In this document: positions 25,704 through 33,741 of the stretch, piece by piece
Layout of the letters: each line of letters starts with the position of its first letter
Position numbering within the stretch: position 1 is the stretch's first letter
Assembly (NCBI GenBank): GCA_963725645.1
Contig: CAVRZD010000002.1
Coordinates: 682,001 to 746,000 of the forward strand
DNA length: 64,000 bases
Origin: JALYZC01 sp963725645
Lineage (GTDB): Bacteria > Actinomycetota > Thermoleophilia > Solirubrobacterales > Solirubrobacteraceae
Direction of reading: 5' to 3'
Notes under the pieces: generated by a model
Seen by the model: the letters and a program-made list of their open reading frames with translations, nothing else
Told to the model about the DNA's origin: nothing
Database searches by the model: none
Translations under genes and position numbers: made by a program

Positions 25704-26338
25704 GAGCGGGTTGCGTCGGCCGAGCGCGACGCGAGGCGGCCGGCCTCGATCTCGGTCGTGAGCTGCTCGTCCGTCGCGCCGTTCGCGCTCGGCTCAGTGG
25801 GGTCCTGGGATTCTTCGGGCTCGAGCGCGTCGGCCTCGGCGGTGTCCGCGGGCTCCTCCGCGAGCGGCTCCTCCGCGAGCGGCTCCTCGGCGAGGGGCTC
25901 CTCGGCATCGAGGTCGTCGACGTCGAGGAGGCCGCCGGTCTCGGCCTCCTCGGTCAGGGCGAGGCCGCAGCGCCAGCAGTAGTGGGCATCCGTCGAGTAC
26001 AGCGTCAGGCAGCGCGGGCACGAGCCGCCGACGCTCGGCTCGCGCACCTCCAGCGTCCGGCGGCGGCCGCCCAGCATCGCCTCGAACCCCCGCAGCTCGC
26101 GGTCGGCCTCGAACATCAGCCGCAGCTTCTCGCGGACGAGATCCTGGCGCTTGGAGCCGAAGCGGTACATGTCGAAGATCAAGCCGCCGAGGTCGCGCAT
26201 CTGGAGCTCGCGCTGCTTGCGCAGGAACCGGACGCGGCGGCGCAGGCGGCCGCGCTCGGTCAGGCCGAGGCGAATCGCACGCCGCCGGGGCTTCGGGCGC
26301 ACGGCCAGCGCGGTGGTGCGTTGGTCGGGACCGGTCAT
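25700..26338 (-). CDS. Zinc-ribbon protein with acidic repeat tail
   Basis: A 212-residue cytosolic protein. A basic N-terminus with a coiled-coil-like segment (RGRLRRRVRFLRKQRELQMRDL, REKLRLMFEADRELRG) precedes a zinc ribbon (CPRCLTLY...YCWRCGLA) and an acidic tail with LAEEP repeated (EEPLAEEPLAEEPLAEEP). It is the first gene of a two-gene operon with the SPOR-like zinc-ribbon protein. I do not recognise the family. Confidence 0.75.
   Translation of the reverse strand: MTGPDQRTTALAVRPKPRRRAIRLGLTERGRLRRRVRFLRKQRELQMRDLGGLIFDMYRFGSKRQDLVREKLRLMFEADRELRGFEAMLGGRRRTLEVREPSVGGSCPRCLTLYSTDAHYCWRCGLALTEEAETGGLLDVDDLDAEEPLAEEPLAEEPLAEEPADTAEADALEPEESQDPTEPSANGATDEQLTTEIEAGRLASRSADATRS
25850..25906. 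repeat. 15-bp tandem repeat encoding LAEEP
   Basis: About four imperfect copies of a 15-bp unit (GCGAGCGGCTCCTCC on the plus strand, with C/G variants) lie head-to-tail inside the zinc-ribbon gene and encode the LAEEP repeats of its acidic tail. Confidence 0.7.
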
Positions 26339-26461
26339 GGTGCACAGACACCCACGAGTACCTCCGCCGGGGCGCCCTGGCGGCCGAGTATAACCCCGGT
26401 CCCGGGCGCAACGAGCGCCGGCCGTTGCCAGCGCTTGTGGCGTGTGGCACACTCGCTCGGG

Positions 26462-28423
26462 ATGGGTGAGAGGAAGGGAGGGACCCCGACGGGACGGGGA
26501 GCGCGATGGGGGCGCGCCGTCCTCGCGGCGTGCCTTGCGCTGGGCCTGGTGCCGGGCGCGGCGGCGGCCAACTTCCACCCGCTCGACGGGCCATTGAACG
26601 TGGACACGACGAAGCAGGCCAGCGGGGTCCGCATCGGGAACTCCCAGGGCCAGCCGTTCGTCGTGTGGTCCGAGAACACGGGGACCGGGATCCCGACCCA
26701 GATCCACGCGAAACGATTCGACGGCACGGACTGGGTCGATGTCGGGGGCGTGCTGAACGTCGACTCGACACATTCGGCGTCACAGCCGAGCCTGGCGTTC
26801 GTGCTCAACCGGCCGTACGTCGCGTTCCAGGAGATCAACGGCAGTCAGACCGATCCGACGTACCTCCTGCACGTGAGGTCGTTTGACGGCACCAACTGGG
26901 GCACCGCGGGCGGCGTGCTGAACGTCAGCTCCACGCCTGTGCGCGACGCCACGGAAGCCGACATCGCGAGCATGGGCAATGGCGTGGCCACCACCGCGTT
27001 TCGGCCGTGGGTGGCCTGGACCGAGTGGAACGGCGTCCAGGGCGATTTCCGGATCCACGTGAAGGAATTCGACGGCAACAGCACCTGGACGGAGAAGGGC
27101 ACCTCGCCGAGCACCCCCCTGCGCCAGGCGAACGCGCCGTCGCTGGCCCAGACGACCTCGGGCATCAGCCAGTTCACGCCCTACCTCGCCTGGAGCGAGC
27201 TCGACGCGAACGCTGGACCGCCGTTTGTCGCGAACGTGTACGTGTCGCGCTTCAACTTCGGCGGCGCGGGGTTCTGGGAGGCGCCGACGCAGATCGTCGT
27301 CAACCCCGGGAGGAGCGCATCTGGACCCGCCCTCGCGACGGTCTCGAACGCCATCCACATCGCCTGGGTCGAATCCGACGGCTCGCACTACCAGGTTCGG
27401 GTGAAGCGCTTCGATGGCCAGAACTTCAACTCGCTCGGGGGCTCGCTCAACGTCGATCCCACCGCCGACGCCGGCTCTCCCAGCATCGCCGATGTCGGCG
27501 GCGTCCCCTACGTCACGTGGAGCGAGTTCGACGCTCAGTTCCACAGCAAGGTCTACGTCAAACGCTTCGACGGCACGAACTGGGTCCTCGTCGGTAAGCC
27601 GTTGAGCATCGATCCCGCCAAGTCCGCGTTCTCCCCGAGCCTTGCATCGATCGGCGGGTTCCCCCACGTCGGTTGGATCGACTCCGTCGGCGGCACCACG
27701 GCCCGGGCCGCGCGCGAGGACCCGCCGGTGTGCACCGGGTCGTCGGTCTCGGTCCCGCACGCCGGGTCGGCGGCGGTGTCGCTGAGCTGCAACGAGGGGA
27801 CGCGGTCGGTCGTCGGGGGCCCGGGGAACGGCACGCTGTCCGGGCTGGACCCGGTCGGCGGCGGGGCGACCTACACGCCGACCCCGAGCTTCGCGGGCGC
27901 GGACAGCTTCAGCTTCAAGTCCAACGATGGCGCGTTCGACTCCAACGTGGCGACGGTGAGCCTCAGCGTCGCGGACGCGGGCGGCGGGGCGCTCCCGAAG
28001 ATCGCGAAGCTGTCGAAGCTCGGGGAGTCCAACTCGACGTTCGTGGTCGACAAGGGGTCGACGCCGACGACCGGGAGGACGTCAGTGCGGCGCAGGCGCC
28101 CGAAGGGCACGACGTTCTCGTTCTCGCTCGATCAGCCAGCGAAGGTGAAGGTGGCGATCAGCCGCGAGCTGGCAGGTCGGAAGGTGGGCAAGAAGTGCAA
28201 GCCGCCGACCCGGGCGCTGCGGCGTAAGCGCAGGTGCACGCGGCTCCAGGGTGTGGGGACGCTCACGCGTGGCGCCCACACCGGCACCAATCGCATCAAG
28301 TTCACCGGGCGGATTGGGCGCAGGGCGCTCAAGCCGGGTCGCTACCAGGCGGCGTTCACCGCGACCGACGCGGCCGGCACATCGAAGCCGTCCGTGCTGC
28401 GCTTCACGATCGTCGCCCGGTAG
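26462..28423 (+). CDS. Exported beta-propeller-like repeat protein with Thermoleophilia-type C-terminus
   Basis: A 653-residue exported protein. Signal peptide VLAACLALGLVPGAAAA, then about seven ~50-residue repeats with the pattern VKRFDGTNWxxxGGxLNVD...PSLAxxGGxPYVAWxE, which should form a beta-propeller. Next comes a cadherin/Ig-like module (TYTPTPSFAGADSFSFKSND). The C-terminal Arg/Lys-rich beta-domain reads LDQPAKVKVAISRELAGRKV, RRKRRCTRLQGVGTL, LKPGRYQAAFTATDAAG. The last domain recurs on many exported Thermoleophilia proteins. Probably cell-surface; no catalytic motif is seen. Confidence 0.8.
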   Translation: MGERKGGTPTGRGARWGRAVLAACLALGLVPGAAAANFHPLDGPLNVDTTKQASGVRIGNSQGQPFVVWSENTGTGIPTQIHAKRFDGTDWVDVGGVLNVDSTHSASQPSLAFVLNRPYVAFQEINGSQTDPTYLLHVRSFDGTNWGTAGGVLNVSSTPVRDATEADIASMGNGVATTAFRPWVAWTEWNGVQGDFRIHVKEFDGNSTWTEKGTSPSTPLRQANAPSLAQTTSGISQFTPYLAWSELDANAGPPFVANVYVSRFNFGGAGFWEAPTQIVVNPGRSASGPALATVSNAIHIAWVESDGSHYQVRVKRFDGQNFNSLGGSLNVDPTADAGSPSIADVGGVPYVTWSEFDAQFHSKVYVKRFDGTNWVLVGKPLSIDPAKSAFSPSLASIGGFPHVGWIDSVGGTTARAAREDPPVCTGSSVSVPHAGSAAVSLSCNEGTRSVVGGPGNGTLSGLDPVGGGATYTPTPSFAGADSFSFKSNDGAFDSNVATVSLSVADAGGGALPKIAKLSKLGESNSTFVVDKGSTPTTGRTSVRRRRPKGTTFSFSLDQPAKVKVAISRELAGRKVGKKCKPPTRALRRKRRCTRLQGVGTLTRGAHTGTNRIKFTGRIGRRALKPGRYQAAFTATDAAGTSKPSVLRFTIVAR

Positions 28424-28537
28424 CCCGCGCGCCCTGTCGCAATCGCGGCGCTGTTTCGTTGCCGTCCGCGTCTGGCGCCGGCACGCGATCGTCCGGAGAC
28501 TCGTCGCCGCAACGGTCACGAACCTCGGGAGGCAAAC

Positions 28538-28756
28538 ATGGGATATCGCGTGATGGGACGACTGCACGCCGCGTGGGCCGGGTTCCGGGCGCGCCAGACC
28601 GGCCAGGGGACGGTCGAGTACGTCGGCCTCATCCTGCTCGTCGCCGTCGTGCTCGCCGGCGTCGTCGCCGCGACGAAGGGCACGAACATCGGCAGCGGTC
28701 AGATCGGCGAGACGATCCTCAAGAAGCTCAAGGGGGCGCTCGACGCCGTGCACTGA
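28538..28756 (+). CDS. Flp/Fap-type pilin
   Basis: A 72-residue prepilin. A basic leader is followed by QGTVEYVGLILLVAVVLAGVVAA: a Gly processing site, Glu at +5 and one hydrophobic helix, as in Tad (Flp) pilins. It starts at ATG 28538 after GGGAGG. No tad/cpa assembly genes or prepilin peptidase lie nearby, so it stands alone here. Confidence 0.8.
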   Translation: MGYRVMGRLHAAWAGFRARQTGQGTVEYVGLILLVAVVLAGVVAATKGTNIGSGQIGETILKKLKGALDAVH

Positions 28757-28771
28757 GACACCTTTGACAAC

Positions 28772-29629
28772 ATGGCGCGCGTGGCGTCTGGAGATCCGCT
28801 GCGCGAGCGTCCGATCGCCGTCTTCGACTCGGGGGTCGGGGGCCTCACCGTCCTGCACGAGCTGCTCGTGTCGCTGCCGCACGAGGACTTCCTCTACCTC
28901 GGGGACACCGCGCGCTTCCCCTACGGCGACCGCTCGCCGGCCGAGCTCGAGGGCTTCGCGCTCCAGATCGCCGACGAGCTGCTGGGCCGCGGTGCGAAGC
29001 TCCTGGTGGTCGCGTGCAACTCCGCCGCGGCGGCGGCGCTGCCGGCGCTCGAGGCGCATGTCGCCGCGCGCGCCGACGCGCTCGACGTCGTGGCGGTGGT
29101 GACGCCGGAGTCCCAGCTCGCTGTCGAGGCCACCCGCAGCGGCCGCATTGGGCTGCTGGCGACGCCCGCCACGGTGGCGAGCGGCGCCTACGCCCGCGCC
29201 GTGCACGCCTCGGACCCGCATGTCGAGCTGGTGGCGGTGCCCTGCCCCGACCTGGCGCCGATCATCCAGGGCGGCTTTCCCTTCGACCAGCGCGTCGTGG
29301 ACACCGTGCGAACGTACTGCGAGCCGCTGCGCGAGGCCGACGTGGACACCGTAATCCTCGGCTGCACCCACTACCCGCTGGTGGCTCCGATGCTGCAGCG
29401 CACGCTCGGGCGCGACGTCGCGCTCGTGTCCTCCGGCCACGCCGTCGCGCGGCGCGTCGAGCACGCGTTGGGTGTTCGCGACCTCGAGAGCCCGCGCGAC
29501 GGGGAGGGCGACTACCGCTTCCTGTGCACGGCCGACGTCGACGGCTTCCGCACGCTCGGGACGCGCTTCCTCCAGATGCCGCTCGAGGCGGTCGAGCACG
29601 TCGACCTGCCGGCGCGGGTGCCCGTATGA
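28772..29629 (+). CDS. murI: Glutamate racemase
   Basis: A 285-residue enzyme making D-glutamate for peptidoglycan. The two catalytic cysteines are in VVACNSAAAAAL and LGCTHYPLV, with substrate loop VFDSGVGGLTVL and YLGDTARFPYGD. The stop overlaps rph as ATGA. The murI-rph-rdgB order is a common actinobacterial block. Confidence 0.95.
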   Translation: MARVASGDPLRERPIAVFDSGVGGLTVLHELLVSLPHEDFLYLGDTARFPYGDRSPAELEGFALQIADELLGRGAKLLVVACNSAAAAALPALEAHVAARADALDVVAVVTPESQLAVEATRSGRIGLLATPATVASGAYARAVHASDPHVELVAVPCPDLAPIIQGGFPFDQRVVDTVRTYCEPLREADVDTVILGCTHYPLVAPMLQRTLGRDVALVSSGHAVARRVEHALGVRDLESPRDGEGDYRFLCTADVDGFRTLGTRFLQMPLEAVEHVDLPARVPV

Positions 29630-30345
29630 GCGAGCGCGCCGGGGGCCGGGCCGCCGACGAGCTGCGGCCGATCACGATCGAGCCCGGATTCGTGCGCAGC
29701 GCCGACGGCTCCGCACTGATCGCGGCCGGCGGCACGCGCGTGATCTGCACCGCCTCGGTGCAGGAGTCGGTGCCGAAGTGGCTTGCCGGCCAGGGCCGCG
29801 GCTGGCTCACGGCCGAGTACGGGATGCTGCCCGCGTCCACCGGCGAGCGCAAGCAGCGCGATGTCAGCCGCGGCCGTCCCGACGGCCGCACGGTCGAGAT
29901 CCAGCGCTTGATCGGCCGCTCGATCCGCGGCGTCGTGGACTTCGCCGTCCTCGGCGAGCGCACGGTGTACGTGGACTGCGACGTGCTCGAGGCCGACGGC
30001 GGCACGCGCTGCGCAGCGATCACCGGCGGCTACGTGGCGCTCGAGCTGGCCTGCCGGAAGCTGCTCGACGGCGGCGCGATCGGCCGGTTGCCGCTGACCG
30101 GGAGCGTGGCGGCGGTGTCCTGCGGGGTCGTGCACGGGCAGCCGCTGCTCGACCTGGATTACCCCGAGGACTCCGCCGCCGAGGTCGACGCCAACGTCGT
30201 GATGACCGGCGACGGTGGGCTCGTCGAGGTGCAGGCGACGGCCGAGCGCACGCCACTCTCGCGCACCCACCTGGACGAGCTGCTCGCGCTCGCCGCCGGC
30301 GGGATCGAGCGCCTGCGCGCCGCGCAGGCCGACGTGCTGGGCTGA
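29626..30345 (+). CDS. rph: RNase PH
   Basis: A 239-residue phosphorolytic 3'-5' exoribonuclease that trims tRNA 3' ends. Conserved features: RPITIEPGFVRSADGSALIA, GWLTAEYGMLP, the arginine-rich RPDGRTVEIQRLIGRSIRG, and LDLDYPEDSAAEVDANVVM. ATG 29626 overlaps the murI stop; rdgB begins 3 bp after its stop. Confidence 0.95.
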   Translation: MSERAGGRAADELRPITIEPGFVRSADGSALIAAGGTRVICTASVQESVPKWLAGQGRGWLTAEYGMLPASTGERKQRDVSRGRPDGRTVEIQRLIGRSIRGVVDFAVLGERTVYVDCDVLEADGGTRCAAITGGYVALELACRKLLDGGAIGRLPLTGSVAAVSCGVVHGQPLLDLDYPEDSAAEVDANVVMTGDGGLVEVQATAERTPLSRTHLDELLALAAGGIERLRAAQADVLG

Positions 30346-30348
30346 CCC

Positions 30349-30931
30349 GTGCGGTTGGTGCTGGCGACCCGCAATGCGCACAAGCGGCGCGAGTTCGCCC
30401 GCCTGCTCGAGCCCCACGAGATCGAAGGGCTGCCCGATGGCGTCGTGCTTCCGCCCGAGACGGGCGCGACCTTCGCGGACAACGCGCTGCCGAAGGCGCG
30501 CGCCGCCGCCGCGGCCGTCGGCCGGCCGGCGATCGCCGACGACTCGGGCATCGAGGCCGCGGCGCTGGACAACGCGACCCGGCGTGCGCTCGGCCCGGTA
30601 CGCCGGCGCGGACGCCACCGACGCGGAGAACCTCGACCGCCTGCGCCGCGAGGCGCCCGCCGGCAGCGCGCTGGCGTACGTGTGCGTCTTGGCCTTCGTG
30701 GACCCCGACGGGGAGGAGCGGCTCTTCGAGGGGCGCTGCACCGGGACCATGGCGGCCGCGCCGCGCGGGAGCGGCGGGTTCGGCTACGACCCGGTGTTCG
30801 TTCCCGACGATGGCGACGGGCGCACGATGGCCGAGCTCACCGACGCGGAGAAGGGCGCGATCTCCCACCGCGGCCGGGCGGCTAGGGAGCTCGCGCGCTG
30901 GCTCGCGCGGGAACGGGAGGTCGCCACATGA
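30349..30931 (+). CDS. rdgB: RdgB/HAM1 dITP/XTP pyrophosphatase (one frameshift)
   Basis: A house-cleaning nucleotidase that removes ITP and XTP. It shows LVLATRNAHKRREF, FADNALPKA, IADDSGIEAAAL and GFGYDPVFVPDD. One extra base (an A near 30574-30580, in LDNA-PGVRSARYAGADATD) splits it; removing it gives 194 codons. GTG 30349 is the start. Its stop overlaps the CDF gene (ATGA). Confidence 0.9.
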
Positions 30932-31905
30932 GCCCGGGCCGCGCGACCGCCGGGATCGTGGCGCCGCCCCCGGAGCCGCGCGCGGCCGGCGCCGGTCCGC
31001 GCCCTGCGAAGACCCGCGCCGCCGCGCTTTCGATCGCCTCCAACAGCGCGCTGATCCTGCTCAAGGTCGCGGCCGGCTCGATCACCGGCTCGGTCGCGAT
31101 CCTCAGCGAGGCGATGCACTCGAGCATCGACCTGATCGCCTCGATCGTCGCCTACATCTCCGTGCGCAAGGCCGACGAGCCGGCGGACGAGGAGCACCGC
31201 TACGGCCACGAGAAGATCGAGAACCTGTCGGCCGCGATCGAGGGGATGCTGATCCTCGTCGGCTCCGGGGTGATCGCGTTCGAGGCGATTCGGCACCTCG
31301 TCGTCGGCGCCAAGGTCGAGCGCCTGGGAATCGGCATCGCGGTCGTCGGCGTGTCGGCAGTCGCGAACCTGGCCGTCGGCGGAATCGTGGCGCGGCGCGC
31401 GCACACGACGGAATCGGCGGCGTTGGAGGGCGACGCGGCGCACCTGCGCACCGACGCGCTCACCTCGCTCGGCGTCCTGGTCGGCCTCGCGATCGTCCAG
31501 GTCACCGGGGCCGACTGGCTCGACCCGATCGTGGCGCTCGCCGTGGCGGCCGCGATCGTGGTGTCCGGCGTGCGCATCCTCACGCGCTCCTCGCGGGTGC
31601 TCGTGGATGAAGCGCTCCCCGCGGACGAGCAGCGCGCCATCGAGGAGGCGGTGCACTCCTTCGGCCCGCGGGGCGTCGCCGGGTACCACAAGCTGCGCAC
31701 GCGCCGCGCGGGCGCGCGCCGCTACGTCGACCTGCATGTGCAGTTCCGCGCCGGCACGACGCTCGAGGACGCCCACGCCATTGCGCACGAGCTGCAGGAC
31801 GCCATTCGCGCCCGCGTCGGCGGCGCCGATGTGCTCATCCACCTCGAGCCGGAGGGCAACGTCCGCCCGGGGACCGAGATCGGCCCGAGGTCTACCGCAG
31901 GTTGA
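30928..31905 (+). CDS. Cation diffusion facilitator (divalent metal exporter)
   Basis: A 325-residue CDF transporter. Membrane helices include NSALILLKVAAGSITGSVAI and a metal site with SEAMHSSIDL (HSxxD) and GDAAHLRTDALTS (HxxxD). The C-terminal ferredoxin-like cytoplasmic domain reads YVDLHVQFRAGTTLEDAH. Zinc, iron or manganese are possible. It ends overlapping a small minus-strand gene by 14 bp. Confidence 0.9.
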   Translation: MSPGRATAGIVAPPPEPRAAGAGPRPAKTRAAALSIASNSALILLKVAAGSITGSVAILSEAMHSSIDLIASIVAYISVRKADEPADEEHRYGHEKIENLSAAIEGMLILVGSGVIAFEAIRHLVVGAKVERLGIGIAVVGVSAVANLAVGGIVARRAHTTESAALEGDAAHLRTDALTSLGVLVGLAIVQVTGADWLDPIVALAVAAAIVVSGVRILTRSSRVLVDEALPADEQRAIEEAVHSFGPRGVAGYHKLRTRRAGARRYVDLHVQFRAGTTLEDAHAIAHELQDAIRARVGGADVLIHLEPEGNVRPGTEIGPRSTAG

Positions 31906-32032
31906 TGGCCGCCGCCGCGCCGACCGCGATCGCCACGCCGGCGTAGCCGTTGTAGCCGGCCACGAACATCAGGATGGCCGTCACCAGGCAGACGCCGACG
32001 GTGGTCAGCCACGCGATCTTGGACAGCGGCAC
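31892..32032 (-). CDS. Tiny two-helix membrane protein
   Basis: A 46-residue protein from GTG 32032: WLTTVGVCLVTAILMFVAGY and GVAIAVGAAAAINL are two predicted membrane helices joined by a short turn. Codon bias fits the strand. It overlaps the CDF 3' end by 14 bp. Function unknown. Confidence 0.55.
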   Translation of the reverse strand: MPLSKIAWLTTVGVCLVTAILMFVAGYNGYAGVAIAVGAAAAINLR

Positions 32033-32055
32033 GTGGCGTATTCTCGCGGCCCGGG

Positions 32056-32370
32056 ATGACGACCGCCCTTTCGCCCCCTTTGGCCCTGAAACGACTGACC
32101 GAGATGAGCCCCCACGTGCGGGAGGCCATCGTGCTCGGCGCGCGCGGCGGCCGGGTCGCCGGCCCGGCCGCACTGGTCGAGCCGGCGCGCGCGCTCCTGG
32201 GCGCAGCGCCCGACGCGGCCGAGATCGAGGCCGCAGCGGCGCGCGGCGTCGTCTACGCCGCGCGCTCCCGGCGGCACGCGATCGTGGTGGCGAGCACGCG
32301 GGCGGCGCTGCCCGCGCTGATGCTCTACGACCTGCGCATGCTCCTCGCGGAGCTGGACGGCGACCGGTGA
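32056..32370 (+). CDS. Small conserved-looking protein, unknown function
   Basis: A 104-residue product (LKRLTEMSPHVREAIVLGA, GRVAGPAALVEPARALLGAA, ARSRRHAIVVASTRAALPAL) with a roadblock/MglB-like alternation of helix and strand, but no firm family. TATTCT (32039-32044) sits 11 nt upstream. The next gene overlaps its stop (GTGA). Confidence 0.6.
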   Translation: MTTALSPPLALKRLTEMSPHVREAIVLGARGGRVAGPAALVEPARALLGAAPDAAEIEAAAARGVVYAARSRRHAIVVASTRAALPALMLYDLRMLLAELDGDR

Positions 32371-32600
32371 AGCCCCGCGGCCCGATGGACAGCCTGAACG
32401 CCGCCGTCGGCGATCTCGCGGGCGCGCTGCGCCGGCGCCGCGAGGGTCGCGGACCCTACATCCGGCTGCACGACGCGGACGGGCGCGTACGTTCCGTCGA
32501 CCCGTCCACGCCGGAGGGCGAGGCGCTGCTCGACGCGGCCCAGGCGATCGTCGACACGGCGCGCGCCGGGGACGCCACGGACGACGACGCCGACGACTAG
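32367..32600 (+). CDS. Small protein, unknown function
   Basis: A 77-residue protein (MDSLNAAVGDLAGALRRRRE...GPYIRLHDADGRVRSVDP...DDDADD) starting at GTG 32367 and overlapping the previous stop. It has an amphipathic helix, a short beta-like core and an acidic end. The pair probably acts together; no domain is recognised. Confidence 0.55.
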   Translation: MKPRGPMDSLNAAVGDLAGALRRRREGRGPYIRLHDADGRVRSVDPSTPEGEALLDAAQAIVDTARAGDATDDDADD

Positions 32601-32659
32601 GGCCGCGTCCGGGCCCGCCGGGGATCACCTCGTCCTCGCTCTCCTCCAGCGGCTCTCGT

Positions 32660-33631
32660 TCAGGGTCTGACGACTTGGAGTTGTGTCCAGGGGAAGAAGG
32701 CGAGCAGTTGGCTGGGTGAGAGGCCGCCGTAGGCGTAGGGGCCGTAGGGATCGAAGTGGTTTTGCTGGTAGAAGAGGTAAGGGTCTTCGGCGCGGAAGGA
32801 GACGCTGCCGCTTTGGTCGTCGACGATCATGCCGTACTTCTGCACGGCCCTGGCCATCATCTGCGTCTGGCGTGGCCATAGCGGGTTGATGAACAGGTTG
32901 GCCGGCAGGCGGAAGCGCGTTCCCTCGGGGATGGCGCTGGTCTGCGGGTTGTCGCCGTCGCTGCGCTGCGCGGGGTAGACCCACACGCCTGCCCGCGCGT
33001 GCGGGATCGCGATCTGGAGCGCGTGGTTGATCGCGCCGTCGGTCTCCTCCTGCAATGTCATCAGCCCTCCGACGATCGGGAGGCCGGTGGCGGTGGCACC
33101 GAACTGTTGGAAGTAGCCGGGGTTGCTTGAGACGTTGGTCATCTTGCCGCCGTAGCTGGTGTGCCAGTTGCCTGACCCGTCGGTGTGGAGCTGCCAGAAC
33201 TCCCACATCGTCTGTGTGGAGGGCTGCCAGACCACCAGGTGCCCATCGGTGCCCGCGGCCGGGTGGGCGTCGGGCGGCAGCGGGACCTGGTTGAAATCGG
33301 CCTGCAGCCGGGGCTTGTTCTGGTCGAGCGTCACATGCACCGTGGGCTGGTCGGCCGCCACGGTGTAGACGCCCGTGCTCCAGTGATCGGAGTTGATCCA
33401 GGTGCCGTAGTTACCGACCTCCCAATTGAGCGTTGACACCAGCGTGCTGGAGTCGGACGCCAGCGGCGCGTCGGCGTCCAGCGGCCGATTCCACACGCCG
33501 CTCGCAGCGAAGAAATCAGTGCCGCGAACCGGCGTATAACTCGAAGCCTGAGCGCTCGGCGCCACCAGCACCGCGACGGACACGAGGGTGAGTGCGAACG
33601 CTCGGCAGAGAGAACGGAAGCGAATGCTCAT
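32660..33631 (-). CDS. Exported protein of unknown function, atypical composition
   Basis: A 323-residue protein with a signal peptide (AFALTLVSVAVLVAPSAQASS) and an aromatic-rich mature part (NYGTWINSDHWSTGVYTV, MWEFWQLHTDGSGNWHTSYGGKM, FFPWTQLQVV). Codons use T and A in third positions far more than neighbours (TTG, TTT, GGT frequent), pointing to acquisition from a lower-GC source or to different expression pressure. No catalytic motif is recognised; the fold looks like a carbohydrate-associated beta-protein. Confidence 0.7.
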   Translation of the reverse strand: MSIRFRSLCRAFALTLVSVAVLVAPSAQASSYTPVRGTDFFAASGVWNRPLDADAPLASDSSTLVSTLNWEVGNYGTWINSDHWSTGVYTVAADQPTVHVTLDQNKPRLQADFNQVPLPPDAHPAAGTDGHLVVWQPSTQTMWEFWQLHTDGSGNWHTSYGGKMTNVSSNPGYFQQFGATATGLPIVGGLMTLQEETDGAINHALQIAIPHARAGVWVYPAQRSDGDNPQTSAIPEGTRFRLPANLFINPLWPRQTQMMARAVQKYGMIVDDQSGSVSFRAEDPYLFYQQNHFDPYGPYAYGGLSPSQLLAFFPWTQLQVVRP

Positions 33632-33680
33632 GGTGTCTCCTCTCCGGAAAACAGAGCAATACCACCGGCTGTTCGCCCTG

Positions 33681-33695
33681 AAACCCCCAGGGTTT
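33681..33695 (-). terminator. Short hairpin between two exported-protein genes
   Basis: AAACCC-CCA-GGGTTT is a perfect 6-bp inverted repeat between the end of the NHL-type gene (33742) and the start of the next minus-strand gene. It could terminate the upstream message; there is no strong U-run. Confidence 0.4.
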
Positions 33696-33741
33696 GCACG
33701 CAGACCCTGCGCAGCTCAGCTGGGCGCCTTCGCGCCCGCCG

